A stretch of DNA of 9,291 bases from the NCBI GenBank assembly GCA_965370805.1, contig CBDUVZ010000118.1:1-9291 (forward strand), in the 5' to 3' direction. The position numbers and the translations under genes were made by a program. Positions 1-6,684 of this stretch are shown here, in pieces. The stretch is from CBDUVZ01 sp965370805. GTDB taxonomy: Bacteria; Hydrothermota; Tepidihabitantia; Tepidihabitantales; Tepidihabitantaceae. Position 1 is the first letter of the stretch. Every line of letters begins with the position of its first letter. The notes below the pieces were generated by a model. The model ran no database searches. It saw nothing but the letters and a program-made list of their open reading frames with translations, and was not told the DNA's origin.

Positions 1-1
1 C

Positions 2-538
2 GAGCTGTTCGAGAAAGGCTACGATATCCTTGAGTTCTACGGCGGGCTGGTCGCGCATTTCCGCAATCTCCTCCTGCTCCAGGCCGGCGGACCAATCGAC
101 CGCATGGGCTTCCTCCCCGAAGAAAAGGAACGGCTTGAAACCCAGGCAGAACGATTCAGCCGCGCCCAACTCATCAGGTCCCTCGATCTCCTGATCCGCG
201 CCGAGGAATCGGCCAAACACGCCCAGATGCCCCGCGTGATTCTTGAGTACCTTTCCCTCGAACTGGCAACCGCCCTCAGCTCCCCCGGTGGGACAGCGCC
301 CGCCCCACCGCAGGACGCACGACGCAAGACGCCGAAGGCATCAGGCGTGAAGCGTGAGACGTCCGGCACGACGAATGCACGACGGAAGACACCCGACACA
401 CAACGCACGACGCAGGACACCGGGAACGTCAAGCGTGAGGCGTCCGGCGTGAAGCGTGATAAAACCGGGGAACCGGACCCGCTCATCGAACGGGTAACCA
501 GGACCTTCGGCGAAGTAGAGGAGGAACGCACCGGATGA
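2..538 (+). CDS. dnaX: DNA polymerase III gamma/tau subunit, C-terminal part (5' end outside window)
   Basis: This is the last 178 codons of an open frame that enters from the left edge. DnaX forms the motor of the clamp loader that places the sliding clamp on DNA at the replication fork. The visible part begins with a helical segment (FYGGLVAHFRNLLLLQAG, then RMGFLPEEKERL and QMPRVILEYLSLELA) typical of the oligomerisation collar (domain III); the ATPase domain lies upstream. From about residue 100 the protein turns into a low-complexity basic tail made of repeats such as ASGVKRE and ARRKTP, encoded by a 7-nt-period DNA tract. There is no sign of the long tau-specific domains IV/V, so the product resembles a gamma-like form with a repeat-derived tail. 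The assignment also rests on context: ybaB and recR follow directly, the classic dnaX neighbours. The stop overlaps the ybaB start (ATGA). Confidence 0.9.
   Translation, partial: ELFEKGYDILEFYGGLVAHFRNLLLLQAGGPIDRMGFLPEEKERLETQAERFSRAQLIRSLDLLIRAEESAKHAQMPRVILEYLSLELATALSSPGGTAPAPPQDARRKTPKASGVKRETSGTTNARRKTPDTQRTTQDTGNVKREASGVKRDKTGEPDPLIERVTRTFGEVEEERTG
311..460 (+). repeat. 7-nt-period repeat tract inside dnaX
   Basis: A GC-rich tract of degenerate 7-base units (gcgtgaa, gcgtgag, gcgtccg, gcacgac, gcaagac) lies in frame in the 3' part of dnaX. The 14-mer ggcgtgaagcgtga occurs exactly at 344-357 and 446-459. Because 7 and 3 are coprime, each 21 nt gives a 7-residue protein period, visible as ASGVKRE / TSGTTNA / ASGVKRD. 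No stop codon interrupts the frame. Confidence 0.8.
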
Positions 539-855
539 AAGCCGACCAGGCCGGAATCATGTCCCAGGTAGCCGAATTCCAGAAGCGATTCCAGGAGAAA
601 CTCGAACAGGTTACTGTCGAGGCCAGCGCCGGTGGCGGCATGGTCAAAGCAACCTGCAACGGCCACGGCGAAGTCACCGGACTCCGGATCGATCCCGAGG
701 TGGTCAACGCTGACGACGTCGAGCTCCTTGAGGACCTGGTCCGGGCCGCGGTCAACGACGCCCAGACCCGCGCCCACGAGCACGCTCAGAAGGAGTTGCG
801 CGGCCTGTTCGGCAATCTCCCGATTCCCGACTTCCTCGGCGGGATGCCGCTCTGA
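535..855 (+). CDS. ybaB: YbaB/EbfC family nucleoid-associated protein
   Basis: This encodes a 106-residue small DNA-binding protein of the YbaB/EbfC family, which forms homodimers and binds the nucleoid. Family landmarks are visible: an N-terminal amphipathic helix (MSQVAEFQKRFQEKLEQV), the central GGGMVK turn at residues 33-38, the strand containing IDPEVV at 52-57, the helix DDVELLEDLVRAAVNDA at 60-76, and a proline/glycine-rich end. Length matches the usual 100-110 residues. The ATG overlaps the dnaX stop by two bases, and a strong Shine-Dalgarno (agaggagg, 517-524) lies ten bases upstream inside dnaX, so coupled translation is likely. recR starts four bases after the stop. The exact biological role of the family is still poorly defined; its place between dnaX and recR is very widely conserved and supports the call. 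Confidence 0.95.
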   Translation: MKADQAGIMSQVAEFQKRFQEKLEQVTVEASAGGGMVKATCNGHGEVTGLRIDPEVVNADDVELLEDLVRAAVNDAQTRAHEHAQKELRGLFGNLPIPDFLGGMPL

Positions 856-859
856 ATCG

Positions 860-1450
860 ATGAGGAAATCCCTCGACCGGCTGATCGAAACGCTGGTGGC
901 CCTTCCCGGCATCGGTCCCAAGACCGCCCAGCGCATCGCGCTCTATCTGCTCCGGACCAGGAACGGCCTCGCCGGCGAACTGGTCGAAGCCGTAACCCAG
1001 GCTCAGGACCGGCTCCACCCGTGTCCTCGCTGCTTCAGCCTGACCGAAGACGAACTCTGCGATGTCTGCTCTGACCTGAGCCGGGACCAGTCGCTGATCT
1101 GCGTGGTCGAGGAGACCGGCGACGTCCTGACCCTCGAACACTCGGGCCGGTATCGCGGCAGCTATCACGTCCTCGGCGGCGTGCTCTCGCCGATCGACGA
1201 CGTCGGTCCGGACGACCTGCAGATCAATGGACTGATGGACCGGCTCGCATCCGGGCAGGTCCGCGAGGTAATCATCGCCACCAACCCCACGACTGAAGGC
1301 GAAGCCACCGCCGTCTACCTTGCGAACCGACTCCGGCCCGCCGACGTACTCGTCACCCGCATCGCCCGGGGACTGCCGGTCGGGTCCGACCTCGAGCTGG
1401 CCGACGGGGAAACCATCCTCCGGGCGCTCGAAGGGAGACAACAATTGTGA
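860..1450 (+). CDS. recR: Recombination mediator protein RecR
   Basis: This encodes a 196-residue RecR, which with RecO and RecF helps load RecA on SSB-coated gapped DNA. All expected parts are present in order: helix-hairpin-helix around LPGIGPKTAQRIALYLL (residues 15-31), a four-cysteine zinc finger (C55, C58, C67, C70), and a Toprim domain starting near residue 78 with VVEETGD, YRGSYHVLGG (98-107) and the acidic TNPTTEGEATA segment (141-151). Length is standard (about 200). The open frame extends upstream to 632 inside ybaB, but ATG at 860 is chosen because the protein family starts about ten residues before the helix-hairpin-helix and because this ATG follows the ybaB stop by four bases. 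No good Shine-Dalgarno is seen, so it probably depends on coupling to ybaB. It is the last gene of the dnaX group; a repeat tract begins right after the stop. Confidence 0.96.
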   Translation: MRKSLDRLIETLVALPGIGPKTAQRIALYLLRTRNGLAGELVEAVTQAQDRLHPCPRCFSLTEDELCDVCSDLSRDQSLICVVEETGDVLTLEHSGRYRGSYHVLGGVLSPIDDVGPDDLQINGLMDRLASGQVREVIIATNPTTEGEATAVYLANRLRPADVLVTRIARGLPVGSDLELADGETILRALEGRQQL

Positions 1451-1524
1451 ATGCCGAATTCCAAATGCCGAATTCGGAAATCGACAATCGGCATTCGACA
1501 TTTCCGTCTGTGTTTATCAGTGGT
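1451..1524. repeat. Intergenic periodic repeat tract (14-nt and about 10-nt units)
   Basis: Directly after recR, four 14-base units stand head to tail at 1451, 1465, 1479 and 1493 (atgccgaattccaa, atgccgaattcgga, aatcgacaatcggc, attcgacatttccg), each further from the first. The ends form an imperfect inverted repeat (aaatgccgaat at 1463-1473 against attcgacattt at 1493-1503, one mismatch). A degenerate 10-nt-period stretch resembling (t)ctgtgtttatc follows to about 1524. Nothing coding is supported here and no U-tract terminator for recR is seen. Confidence 0.7.
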
Positions 1525-1555
1525 TTTCGCTCCCATGTCGGTTTCCGGTTCCGGC

Positions 1556-1584
1556 TTGACCCGGGGAGACGGCGCAACTATCAT
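1556..1584 (+). promoter_or_regulatory. Sigma70-type promoter of the hpf-hprK-EIIA operon
   Basis: TTGACC (1556-1561) and TATCAT (1579-1584) are separated by exactly 17 bases. The predicted start of transcription, near 1591, leaves a leader of about 20 nt that carries a strong Shine-Dalgarno (ggaggag, 1601-1607) before the hpf ATG at 1611. Confidence 0.75.
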
Positions 1585-1610
1585 TTACCCGAACCAGACT
1601 GGAGGAGTCA

Positions 1611-1925
1611 ATGCAGTTGAACCTTACCGCACGCCATTTCGAAATCAGCTCCCATCTGCGCGAACACATCACCGAGAAGTTCAGCAAGCTGGAGAAGTTC
1701 AACAACCACATCATTGAAGGAGAAATCGTCCTCTTCAAGGACCACGTCAGTGAGATTGCTGAAGGCAAAATCCACCTCGGCCACACGGTCATCGCCGCCC
1801 GGGGTGAAGCGACCGACATGTACGACGCGGTAAACGACCTGGCGGAAAAGGTGCTGGTCCAACTGCAGCGTCACGACGGCAAGTTGCAGGACCGCAAACG
1901 CCAGTCCCCGCCTCGCGGCCAGTAG
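1611..1925 (+). CDS. hpf: Ribosome hibernation promoting factor, short form (HPF/RaiA family)
   Basis: This encodes a 104-residue protein of the HPF/YfiA family, which binds the decoding site of the 30S subunit and keeps ribosomes inactive in starvation. Visible landmarks: the first strand and helix LTARHFEISSHLREHITEKFSKLEKF (residues 5-30), the strand region IIEGEIVLFKDH, and the second helix DMYDAVNDLAEKVLVQLQRHDGKLQDRKR (69-97) with the conserved DMY and a basic C-terminus. It lacks the extra C-terminal dimerisation domain of long HPF, so it is the short type, whose 100S formation usually needs a partner (RMF in gammaproteobacteria); none is seen here. It has its own promoter and Shine-Dalgarno and is followed with no gap by hprK. 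Linkage of hpf to phosphotransferase regulators is also known from the enterobacterial rpoN-hpf-ptsN locus. Confidence 0.93.
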   Translation: MQLNLTARHFEISSHLREHITEKFSKLEKFNNHIIEGEIVLFKDHVSEIAEGKIHLGHTVIAARGEATDMYDAVNDLAEKVLVQLQRHDGKLQDRKRQSPPRGQ

Positions 1926-2918
1926 ATGTCCCGGGAATCCAAGCAGATCAGCGTCGGCGCGCTCCTCGCCGAGAAGGAAGACGAATGGAACCTTGAACTC
2001 CTGGCCGGCAAGGCCGGTATCGAGAATCGCCACATCGTCACTCCGGACATCAACCGGCCCGGCATGGCTCTGGCCAACTACACCGGTGTCTTCCTCAAGG
2101 AAAGACTCCAGATTGTCGGCAGCACCGAGCTCTCCTACCTCGCGACGCTCGACGACAAGACCGCATCCGCGGCGGTCCGCCGGGTGTTCGAACTGGGACC
2201 GCCCTGTTTGCTGGTCGCCAAAGGCCTCGAACTCCCGGCCGTCTGGACCCACGAAGCCGAACGCTGCTCCATCCCGATCCTGCGCACGCCGATGGACACA
2301 ACGCCGTTCATCCATCTGCTCACCGCCTACCTCGACCACCGGCTGGCCCCCGAGGACCACATCCACGGCGACCTGGTCAGCGTGTTCGGCGTCGGCCTGC
2401 TCATTGCCGGCGACTCGGGCATCGGCAAGAGCGAGTGTGCCCTCGACCTCGTCGACCGGGGCCACCGGCTGGTCGCCGACGACGTCGTCAAAGTACTACG
2501 CCGCGGCACCGGCGTCCTGATGGGCCACTCGGCCGCCAAGACTCCGACCCTCGCCCACCACATCGAAATCCGCGGCGTCGGCATCGTCGACGTGTACAGC
2601 CTGTACGGCATACGGGCAATCCGCGTCCAGAAGCGCATCGAGATCGAAGTCAAGCTCGTCCACTGGAAGCAGGGGATGGACTACGAGCGGGTCGGGCTTG
2701 AAGAGAGACTGACCGATATCCTGGGAGTCAGGGTTCCGCGCGTGACCATCCCGGTCATCCCGGGCAAGAACCTCGCTTTGATCGTTGAAGTAATCGCCAA
2801 GAACCACATCCTCAAGGTATTCGGCTACCATCCGGCCAAAGTGTTCAACGACGAACTCATGCGGATGATGAAGAAATCGCCCCGGATCGACCCGTTCATA
2901 ACCGATGACATCGAGTAA
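1926..2918 (+). CDS. hprK: HPr kinase/phosphorylase
   Basis: This encodes a 330-residue bifunctional enzyme that phosphorylates and dephosphorylates the regulatory serine of HPr, the central switch of carbon catabolite control in many bacteria. The N-terminal domain (residues 1-130) carries the family pattern ending in ILRTPMDTTPFI. The catalytic domain has H147 in HGDLV, Walker A GDSGIGKS (162-169), the ADD pair (D185, D186), EIRG (E214-G217) followed by GIVDVYSLYGIRAIR, and the late signature WKQGMDYERVG. All key residues are present, so the enzyme should be active. ATG abuts the hpf stop (TAG directly followed by ATG) and no Shine-Dalgarno is seen, pointing to translation coupled to hpf. 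The 3' end overlaps the next gene, an EIIA-Man protein, by 14 bases. HPr and enzyme I are not in the window. Confidence 0.96.
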   Translation: MSRESKQISVGALLAEKEDEWNLELLAGKAGIENRHIVTPDINRPGMALANYTGVFLKERLQIVGSTELSYLATLDDKTASAAVRRVFELGPPCLLVAKGLELPAVWTHEAERCSIPILRTPMDTTPFIHLLTAYLDHRLAPEDHIHGDLVSVFGVGLLIAGDSGIGKSECALDLVDRGHRLVADDVVKVLRRGTGVLMGHSAAKTPTLAHHIEIRGVGIVDVYSLYGIRAIRVQKRIEIEVKLVHWKQGMDYERVGLEERLTDILGVRVPRVTIPVIPGKNLALIVEVIAKNHILKVFGYHPAKVFNDELMRMMKKSPRIDPFITDDIE

Positions 2919-3318
2919 GACCGATGGCCCGCCGGTCCTGGGGATTCTGGTCGGGCACGGCGGCCTGCCGCAGGCTCTGCTCGACGCCGCTTCGGAAATC
3001 GTCGGCACCACTGACGCTATCCCGGTCGTCTCGAACAAGGACATCCCGGCGGGAGAAATGGAGTCGCGGCTGGAGCAGATTGTCGACGACCATCCTGACC
3101 GGGACGTCCTGGTCTTCGTCGACTTCTACGGCTCCAGTTGCTCGAACGTGAGTGCGAGAATCAAACGCCGTCACCCGGGGAGGATTGAACTCATCTGCGG
3201 CATCAACCTGCCGATGCTCATCCGGTTCCTCTACTACCGCGGGCGACTGGACCTGCCCCGGCTTGCGGAACTGATGCTGAAGACCGGCCGCGACGAAATC
3301 CGACCCGGGTCCGCCTGA
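2905..3318 (+). CDS. PTS EIIA component, mannose (Man) family
   Basis: This encodes a 137-residue soluble protein of the EIIA-Man fold, which takes a phosphoryl group from HPr on a histidine. The active-site region GILVGHGGLPQALLDAA places the histidine at residue 18; the conserved VFVDFYGSSCSN (70-81, with D73) and GINLPML (99-105) match the family. No EIIB, EIIC or EIID genes follow, and the next gene is convergent purL, so this single-domain protein is more likely a regulatory phospho-acceptor working with HPr and HprK than part of a mannose transporter; this is inference. ATG at 2905 overlaps hprK by 14 bases and gives a short non-conserved N-terminal stretch of about ten residues before the first strand, so a slightly later start is possible. 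The stop sits in the loop of an 8-bp hairpin. Confidence 0.9.
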   Translation: MTSSKTDGPPVLGILVGHGGLPQALLDAASEIVGTTDAIPVVSNKDIPAGEMESRLEQIVDDHPDRDVLVFVDFYGSSCSNVSARIKRRHPGRIELICGINLPMLIRFLYYRGRLDLPRLAELMLKTGRDEIRPGSA

Positions 3319-3329
3319 CGCGGCGGACC
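3308..3329. terminator. GC-rich hairpin between convergent EIIA and purL
   Basis: GGTCCGCC (3308-3315) and GGCGGACC (3322-3329) form a perfect 8-bp stem with a 6-nt loop that includes the EIIA stop codon. It lies in the 16-base gap region between two convergent genes and is symmetric, so it could act on transcripts from both strands. No U-tract follows on either strand, so intrinsic termination is uncertain. Confidence 0.45.
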
Positions 3330-3334
3330 GATAG

Positions 3335-6178
3335 CTACAGCCTTCTCGTCAGGGCATTGCGCCAGAGCGCTTCCGCCCTGGCCAGGTCAAGCCTGACGAC
3401 CTCTTCCCCGTTCCGACCGACGGCCACCAGTTCGGGCTCGGCAGTCGTCCGGCCGATGGCCGCATGCGGCAGTCCCCTGAAGAGAGCTGCGAAATCCTGA
3501 CGCCGAGCCCCGGCCACTTCGCACAGGAACCTGGTATTCGATTCGCTGAACAGCAGGAAATCATCCCGGTCGAACCGGTGGCCCCCGGGCACTTTCTTGA
3601 GCCAGACCCGCGCTCCCACGCGACCGGCGAACGCCATTTCCGCCAGGGCAATCCCGAGTCCGCCCTCGGAAACGTCATGACAAGCCCGCACCAGGCCCTG
3701 ACGGATTGCCTTGCCCACCGCCTTCATAATCCTGCGCCCGCGCCGGGCATCGACTTTGGGCACCGTTCGTCCGAGTCCCTGGTTGATCCGGAAGTACTCG
3801 CTCCCGCCCAGTTCCTCTGCCGTATCGCCGACGAGGAAAACGACCGAACCCGGCGACTTGAAGTCAGGGGTGGTCGTCAGCCTGCCGTCCGCGATGATGC
3901 TGACCGCGGACACGAGCAGGGTTGGCGGTATCGGCACGCTCCGGCCGGAGCCGGTCCGGAACTCGTTGTACAGCGAATCTTTGCCCGAGATAAACGGCAC
4001 CCGGTAGCCCCGGGCGATATCATAGCACGCCTGCGCCGCCCGCACCAGCCCGGCCAGTTGCTCCGGACGCTCCGGGCTGCCCCAGCAGAAGTTGTCGAGC
4101 AGCGCGGTGCGCTCAATGTCGCCGCCCGCCGCCACGCAGTTGCGCAGCGCCTCGTCAATCGCCGAAGCCGCCATCCAGTAGGGGTCGAGCAGCCCGTAGC
4201 GGGGCCGGATGCCGCAGGCCACGACGCAGGAACGGTACGAACCCGGCAGCGGCGTGATTACGCAGGCATCGGTCGGACCGGTCCCCTCCGGTCCGCAGAA
4301 AGGCTTGACCGTGCTCGTGCCCTGCACTTCGTGGTCGTACTGCCGCACCACCCATTCCTTGCTGGCGATATTCGGCGCCTGCAGCAGCTTCAGCAGGACC
4401 GTTGACAGGTTCTGCCCCGGCCGCACGAACGGGTCCGCGGACTCGGGCTTCTGCCACCGGGCTTTCTTCTTCGTGCCCTGCCACCCGTTGTGCAGGAACT
4501 TCATGTCGATATCACCGACCTCGTGACCCCGGTAGTTCAGCACCAGTCGCCGGGTCCCGGTCGCCCGCCCGACCACGGTTGCCTCAACGTCGTGCTTCCG
4601 GGCAAGCTCGAGCAAGCCCGCCACGTTCTTCTGCCCGGTGAAAACGACCATCCGCTCCTGGGCTTCGGAAATCCAGATTTCGGCCGGACTCAGACCGGCG
4701 TACTTCAGCGGAATCTTATCGAGCCACACTTCGCACCCGGAACCGGCGGCCAGCTCCCCGATTGCGCTCGACAGCCCGCCACCGCCGCAGTCGGTTGTCG
4801 AGTTCACATAGTCCATATCCCGGGCCGCGAGCATCAGGTCGGCCAGCTTCTTCTCCTCAATCGGGTTGCCGATCTGCACCGCGCCGGAAGAGAACTCCTG
4901 CGACTTCCGGTCCAGTTCTAGCGATGCGAAATTGACGCCGTGAATCCCGTCGCGGCCGGTCCGCCCCCCGAGGAGCACAATTGCCTGTCCTTTGCGCACC
5001 CGCTTCCCGATCCGGTTCCGGGGAATCAACCCCAGCGTACCGCAGAACACGAGCGGGTTTCCGAGGAAGCCCTCGTCGAAGTAGACCGCGCCGTTGGCGG
5101 TCGGAATGCCCATCCGGTTGCCGTAATCCCGCACCCCGGCGACAACGCCGCGCATCACCTGGCGCGGGTGAATCACCCCGTCCGGCACGTCCGCCCGCTT
5201 GGTCGATATCGGCGCGAAACAGAAGACGTCGGTATTCAGTATCGGCTTCGCGCCCTGCCCGGTGCCCAGGCAGTCGCGAATCACCCCGCCGGTCCCGGTC
5301 GCGGCGCCGCCATAAGGCTCCAGGGCCGAAGGATGATTGTGGGTCTCCACCTTGAACGCAATCCCGTACTCGTCGTCGAACGCAATCACGCCGGAATTAT
5401 CGTGGAACACCGACAGGCACCAGTCGAGATTCAGTTCCCGGGTCACCCGGAACACCGTTGACTTGAGCAGATTCTTTATCGGTTGCCCGTCGGAATCGAT
5501 CTCCCCCCGGAAGGTCTTGTGCTGGCAGTGCTCGGACCAGGTCTGGGCGAAAGTCTCAAGCTCGACGTCGGTCGGGTCCCGTCCCAGCCCCTCGTAGTAC
5601 CGCTGCAGCACCAGCATCTCCTCGCGGCTCAACGCCAGCAATCCGTCCCTTGACAACCGCTCCAGCTCATCGACACCCATGCCCCGCAGCCGGACGACGC
5701 TCTTCCGGAACCGGTAGCGCTTCGGACTGACGAACACCGTCTCGCCCGGCCGGGCCGCGTGCTCAATCAGCGGATTCATCAGCACCCCCCGCGCCAGTGT
5801 CTTCTCGCCCCGGCTCAACTGCCGGCCGAACCGGTAGCCGCGCCCGGTCCGCACGCGGCAGTCGACGAACCCGCAGTCCCGCAGGGCCCGGCGGATACTC
5901 GCCACGCTCGGGTCCATCACGCCCGGGTTGTGCAGCACCTCGATATCGCACGTCCCCACCTCGCTCTCGGTAACCCGGTAGCGCTCGGACACCCGGTCGC
6001 AGAAAAGCCCGCGCGCCAGCCCGCGCACGTCCTCGCGCGTCAGCTTCCCCTCAAGGAAAAACAACCGGACAACCCGCAACTTCCCGGGGTCCGGCAGGCC
6101 CAGCTCGCGCAGGTCCCGCTTCAGGGCCACGGCCTCGGGGTCAACGGTCTTCTTGGAAACCTCTACGCGCCAGAACAC
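3335..6178 (-). CDS. purL: Phosphoribosylformylglycinamidine synthase, PurS-PurL fusion without glutaminase domain
   Basis: This encodes a 947-residue enzyme converting FGAR to FGAM in purine synthesis. Residues 4-67 and 75-141 look like two successive PurS-like units, the second with DPSVASIRRALRDCGF and MNPLIE. A linker (166-223) leads to WSEHC (214-218), then the ATP/substrate segment FKVETHNHPSALEP (275-288), GAATGTGGVIRD (291-302), GRTGRDGIHG (405-414) and TDCGGGGLSSAIGELA (462-477). The second synthetase half has FISGKDSLYNE (729-739), HDVSEGGLGIALAEMAFAG (834-852) and LLFSESNTRFL (875-885). The protein ends after the AIRS C-terminal domain, so a separate PurQ glutaminase is needed and is not in the window. 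GTG at 6178 is chosen: it gives MFWRVEVSKK, and promoter geometry puts transcription start on it. A TTG at 6196 would lie upstream of the proposed -10 and add six unconvincing residues. Confidence 0.93.
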   Translation of the reverse strand: MFWRVEVSKKTVDPEAVALKRDLRELGLPDPGKLRVVRLFFLEGKLTREDVRGLARGLFCDRVSERYRVTESEVGTCDIEVLHNPGVMDPSVASIRRALRDCGFVDCRVRTGRGYRFGRQLSRGEKTLARGVLMNPLIEHAARPGETVFVSPKRYRFRKSVVRLRGMGVDELERLSRDGLLALSREEMLVLQRYYEGLGRDPTDVELETFAQTWSEHCQHKTFRGEIDSDGQPIKNLLKSTVFRVTRELNLDWCLSVFHDNSGVIAFDDEYGIAFKVETHNHPSALEPYGGAATGTGGVIRDCLGTGQGAKPILNTDVFCFAPISTKRADVPDGVIHPRQVMRGVVAGVRDYGNRMGIPTANGAVYFDEGFLGNPLVFCGTLGLIPRNRIGKRVRKGQAIVLLGGRTGRDGIHGVNFASLELDRKSQEFSSGAVQIGNPIEEKKLADLMLAARDMDYVNSTTDCGGGGLSSAIGELAAGSGCEVWLDKIPLKYAGLSPAEIWISEAQERMVVFTGQKNVAGLLELARKHDVEATVVGRATGTRRLVLNYRGHEVGDIDMKFLHNGWQGTKKKARWQKPESADPFVRPGQNLSTVLLKLLQAPNIASKEWVVRQYDHEVQGTSTVKPFCGPEGTGPTDACVITPLPGSYRSCVVACGIRPRYGLLDPYWMAASAIDEALRNCVAAGGDIERTALLDNFCWGSPERPEQLAGLVRAAQACYDIARGYRVPFISGKDSLYNEFRTGSGRSVPIPPTLLVSAVSIIADGRLTTTPDFKSPGSVVFLVGDTAEELGGSEYFRINQGLGRTVPKVDARRGRRIMKAVGKAIRQGLVRACHDVSEGGLGIALAEMAFAGRVGARVWLKKVPGGHRFDRDDFLLFSESNTRFLCEVAGARRQDFAALFRGLPHAAIGRTTAEPELVAVGRNGEEVVRLDLARAEALWRNALTRRL

Positions 6179-6184
6179 AGAGCA

Positions 6185-6212
6185 AGAGTAAAACAAACCC
6201 GCAGCCAGTCAA
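6185..6212 (-). promoter_or_regulatory. Putative purL promoter, leaderless geometry
   Basis: On the minus strand TTGACT (6212-6207) is followed after 16 bases by TACTCT (6190-6185), a weak -10 with 3 of 6 consensus bases. The expected transcription start, seven bases beyond the -10, is the G of the GTG start codon at 6178. No Shine-Dalgarno lies before either candidate start and no purine riboswitch fits in such a short leader. Confidence 0.4.
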
Positions 6213-6245
6213 GGACAACAGGAATACCCGGAAACCGAAGTTAGA

Positions 6246-6271
6246 CCACCAAGACACAAAGTCACCAAGGC
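6246..6271. repeat. Short 8-nt-period tract (accaagac-like)
   Basis: Three 8-base units lie at 6248 (accaagac), 6256 (acaaagtc) and 6264 (accaaggc). On the minus strand they read as variants of cttggtg, the same word used by the 9-nt tracts at 6458-6640 and 7438-7552, but in the opposite orientation and with period 8. Confidence 0.55.
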
Positions 6272-6312
6272 CAGGACTCAGACAGCACGCGGCTCTGCGT
6301 CTCTCCGTTACC

Positions 6313-6448
6313 GGGAATTGCGAATGACGAATGAGGCAAGGAAGATTGCCGCGTCACGGAGCCTGCCCCGAGCCCGCGTCCCGGAAGATTGCCACGGCTG
6401 CTGCGCAGCCTCGCAATGACGGAGGGCGTGGGGGTTCCTCGCAATGAC
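6313..6448. repeat. Interspersed palindromic repeat cluster (gattgcc ... cgcaatgac type)
   Basis: Two copies of ggaagattgcc (6340-6350, 6383-6393) and two of cctcgcaatgac (6409-6420, 6437-6448) bracket a hairpin: attgc (6388-6392) pairs with gcaat (6413-6417), and inside it ggctgc (6396-6401) pairs with gcagcc (6405-6410) around a tgc loop. The 'cgtcattgcgag' end (minus strand) is a word seen in interspersed palindromic repeats of many unrelated bacteria (from memory). No coding potential is supported. Confidence 0.65.
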
Positions 6449-6457
6449 ATCTCTCTT

Positions 6458-6640
6458 CTTTGTGCTCTTCGTGCCTTCGTGGTAAAACTCCTCTCCGCTC
6501 CGGCTCTCAGTCTTGGCGCACTTGGCGGCCTTGGCGGTTAGTCCTTCCGCTTGGTGTTCTTGGTGCACTTGGTGTTTACTCCGCTCCGCCTTGGTCATTG
6601 GGACTTGGCGGCTAACTCCTCCGCCTTTGTGGTGAGATTC
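6458..6640. repeat. 9-nt-period repeat tract (cttggtgtt / cttggcggc units)
   Basis: Nine-base units stand in tandem in three runs: ctttgtgct, cttcgtgcc, ttcgtggta at 6458-6484; cttggcgca, cttggcggc, cttggcggt at 6512-6538; cttggtgtt, cttggtgca, cttggtgtt at 6550-6576. More degenerate copies continue to about 6640. The runs are separated by short pyrimidine-rich spacers such as ctccgctccg. Together with the two preceding tracts this accounts for most of the roughly 470-base gap between purL and the 169-aa gene; open frames over it are by-products. Confidence 0.75.
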
Positions 6641-6684
6641 CTGTGTCGGTCTTCGGGGAAATGTCGGGGTGTGGGCCGCCGCGG

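Noticed and set aside
37..936. A 299-codon open frame on the minus strand across dnaX, ybaB and recR
   Set aside because: It is antisense to three well-supported genes, its protein is low-complexity and shows no family features; long antisense frames are expected in GC-rich DNA.
3464..5461. Several long plus-strand open frames over purL (3464-4405, 4490-4921, 4940-5461)
   Set aside because: All oppose a continuous, fully motif-bearing purL frame and have Pro/Arg/His-rich translations typical of shadow frames.
6179..6240. A purine or PurR-type regulatory leader upstream of purL
   Set aside because: No aptamer-like folds or PurBox words are visible, and the likely transcription start leaves no leader.
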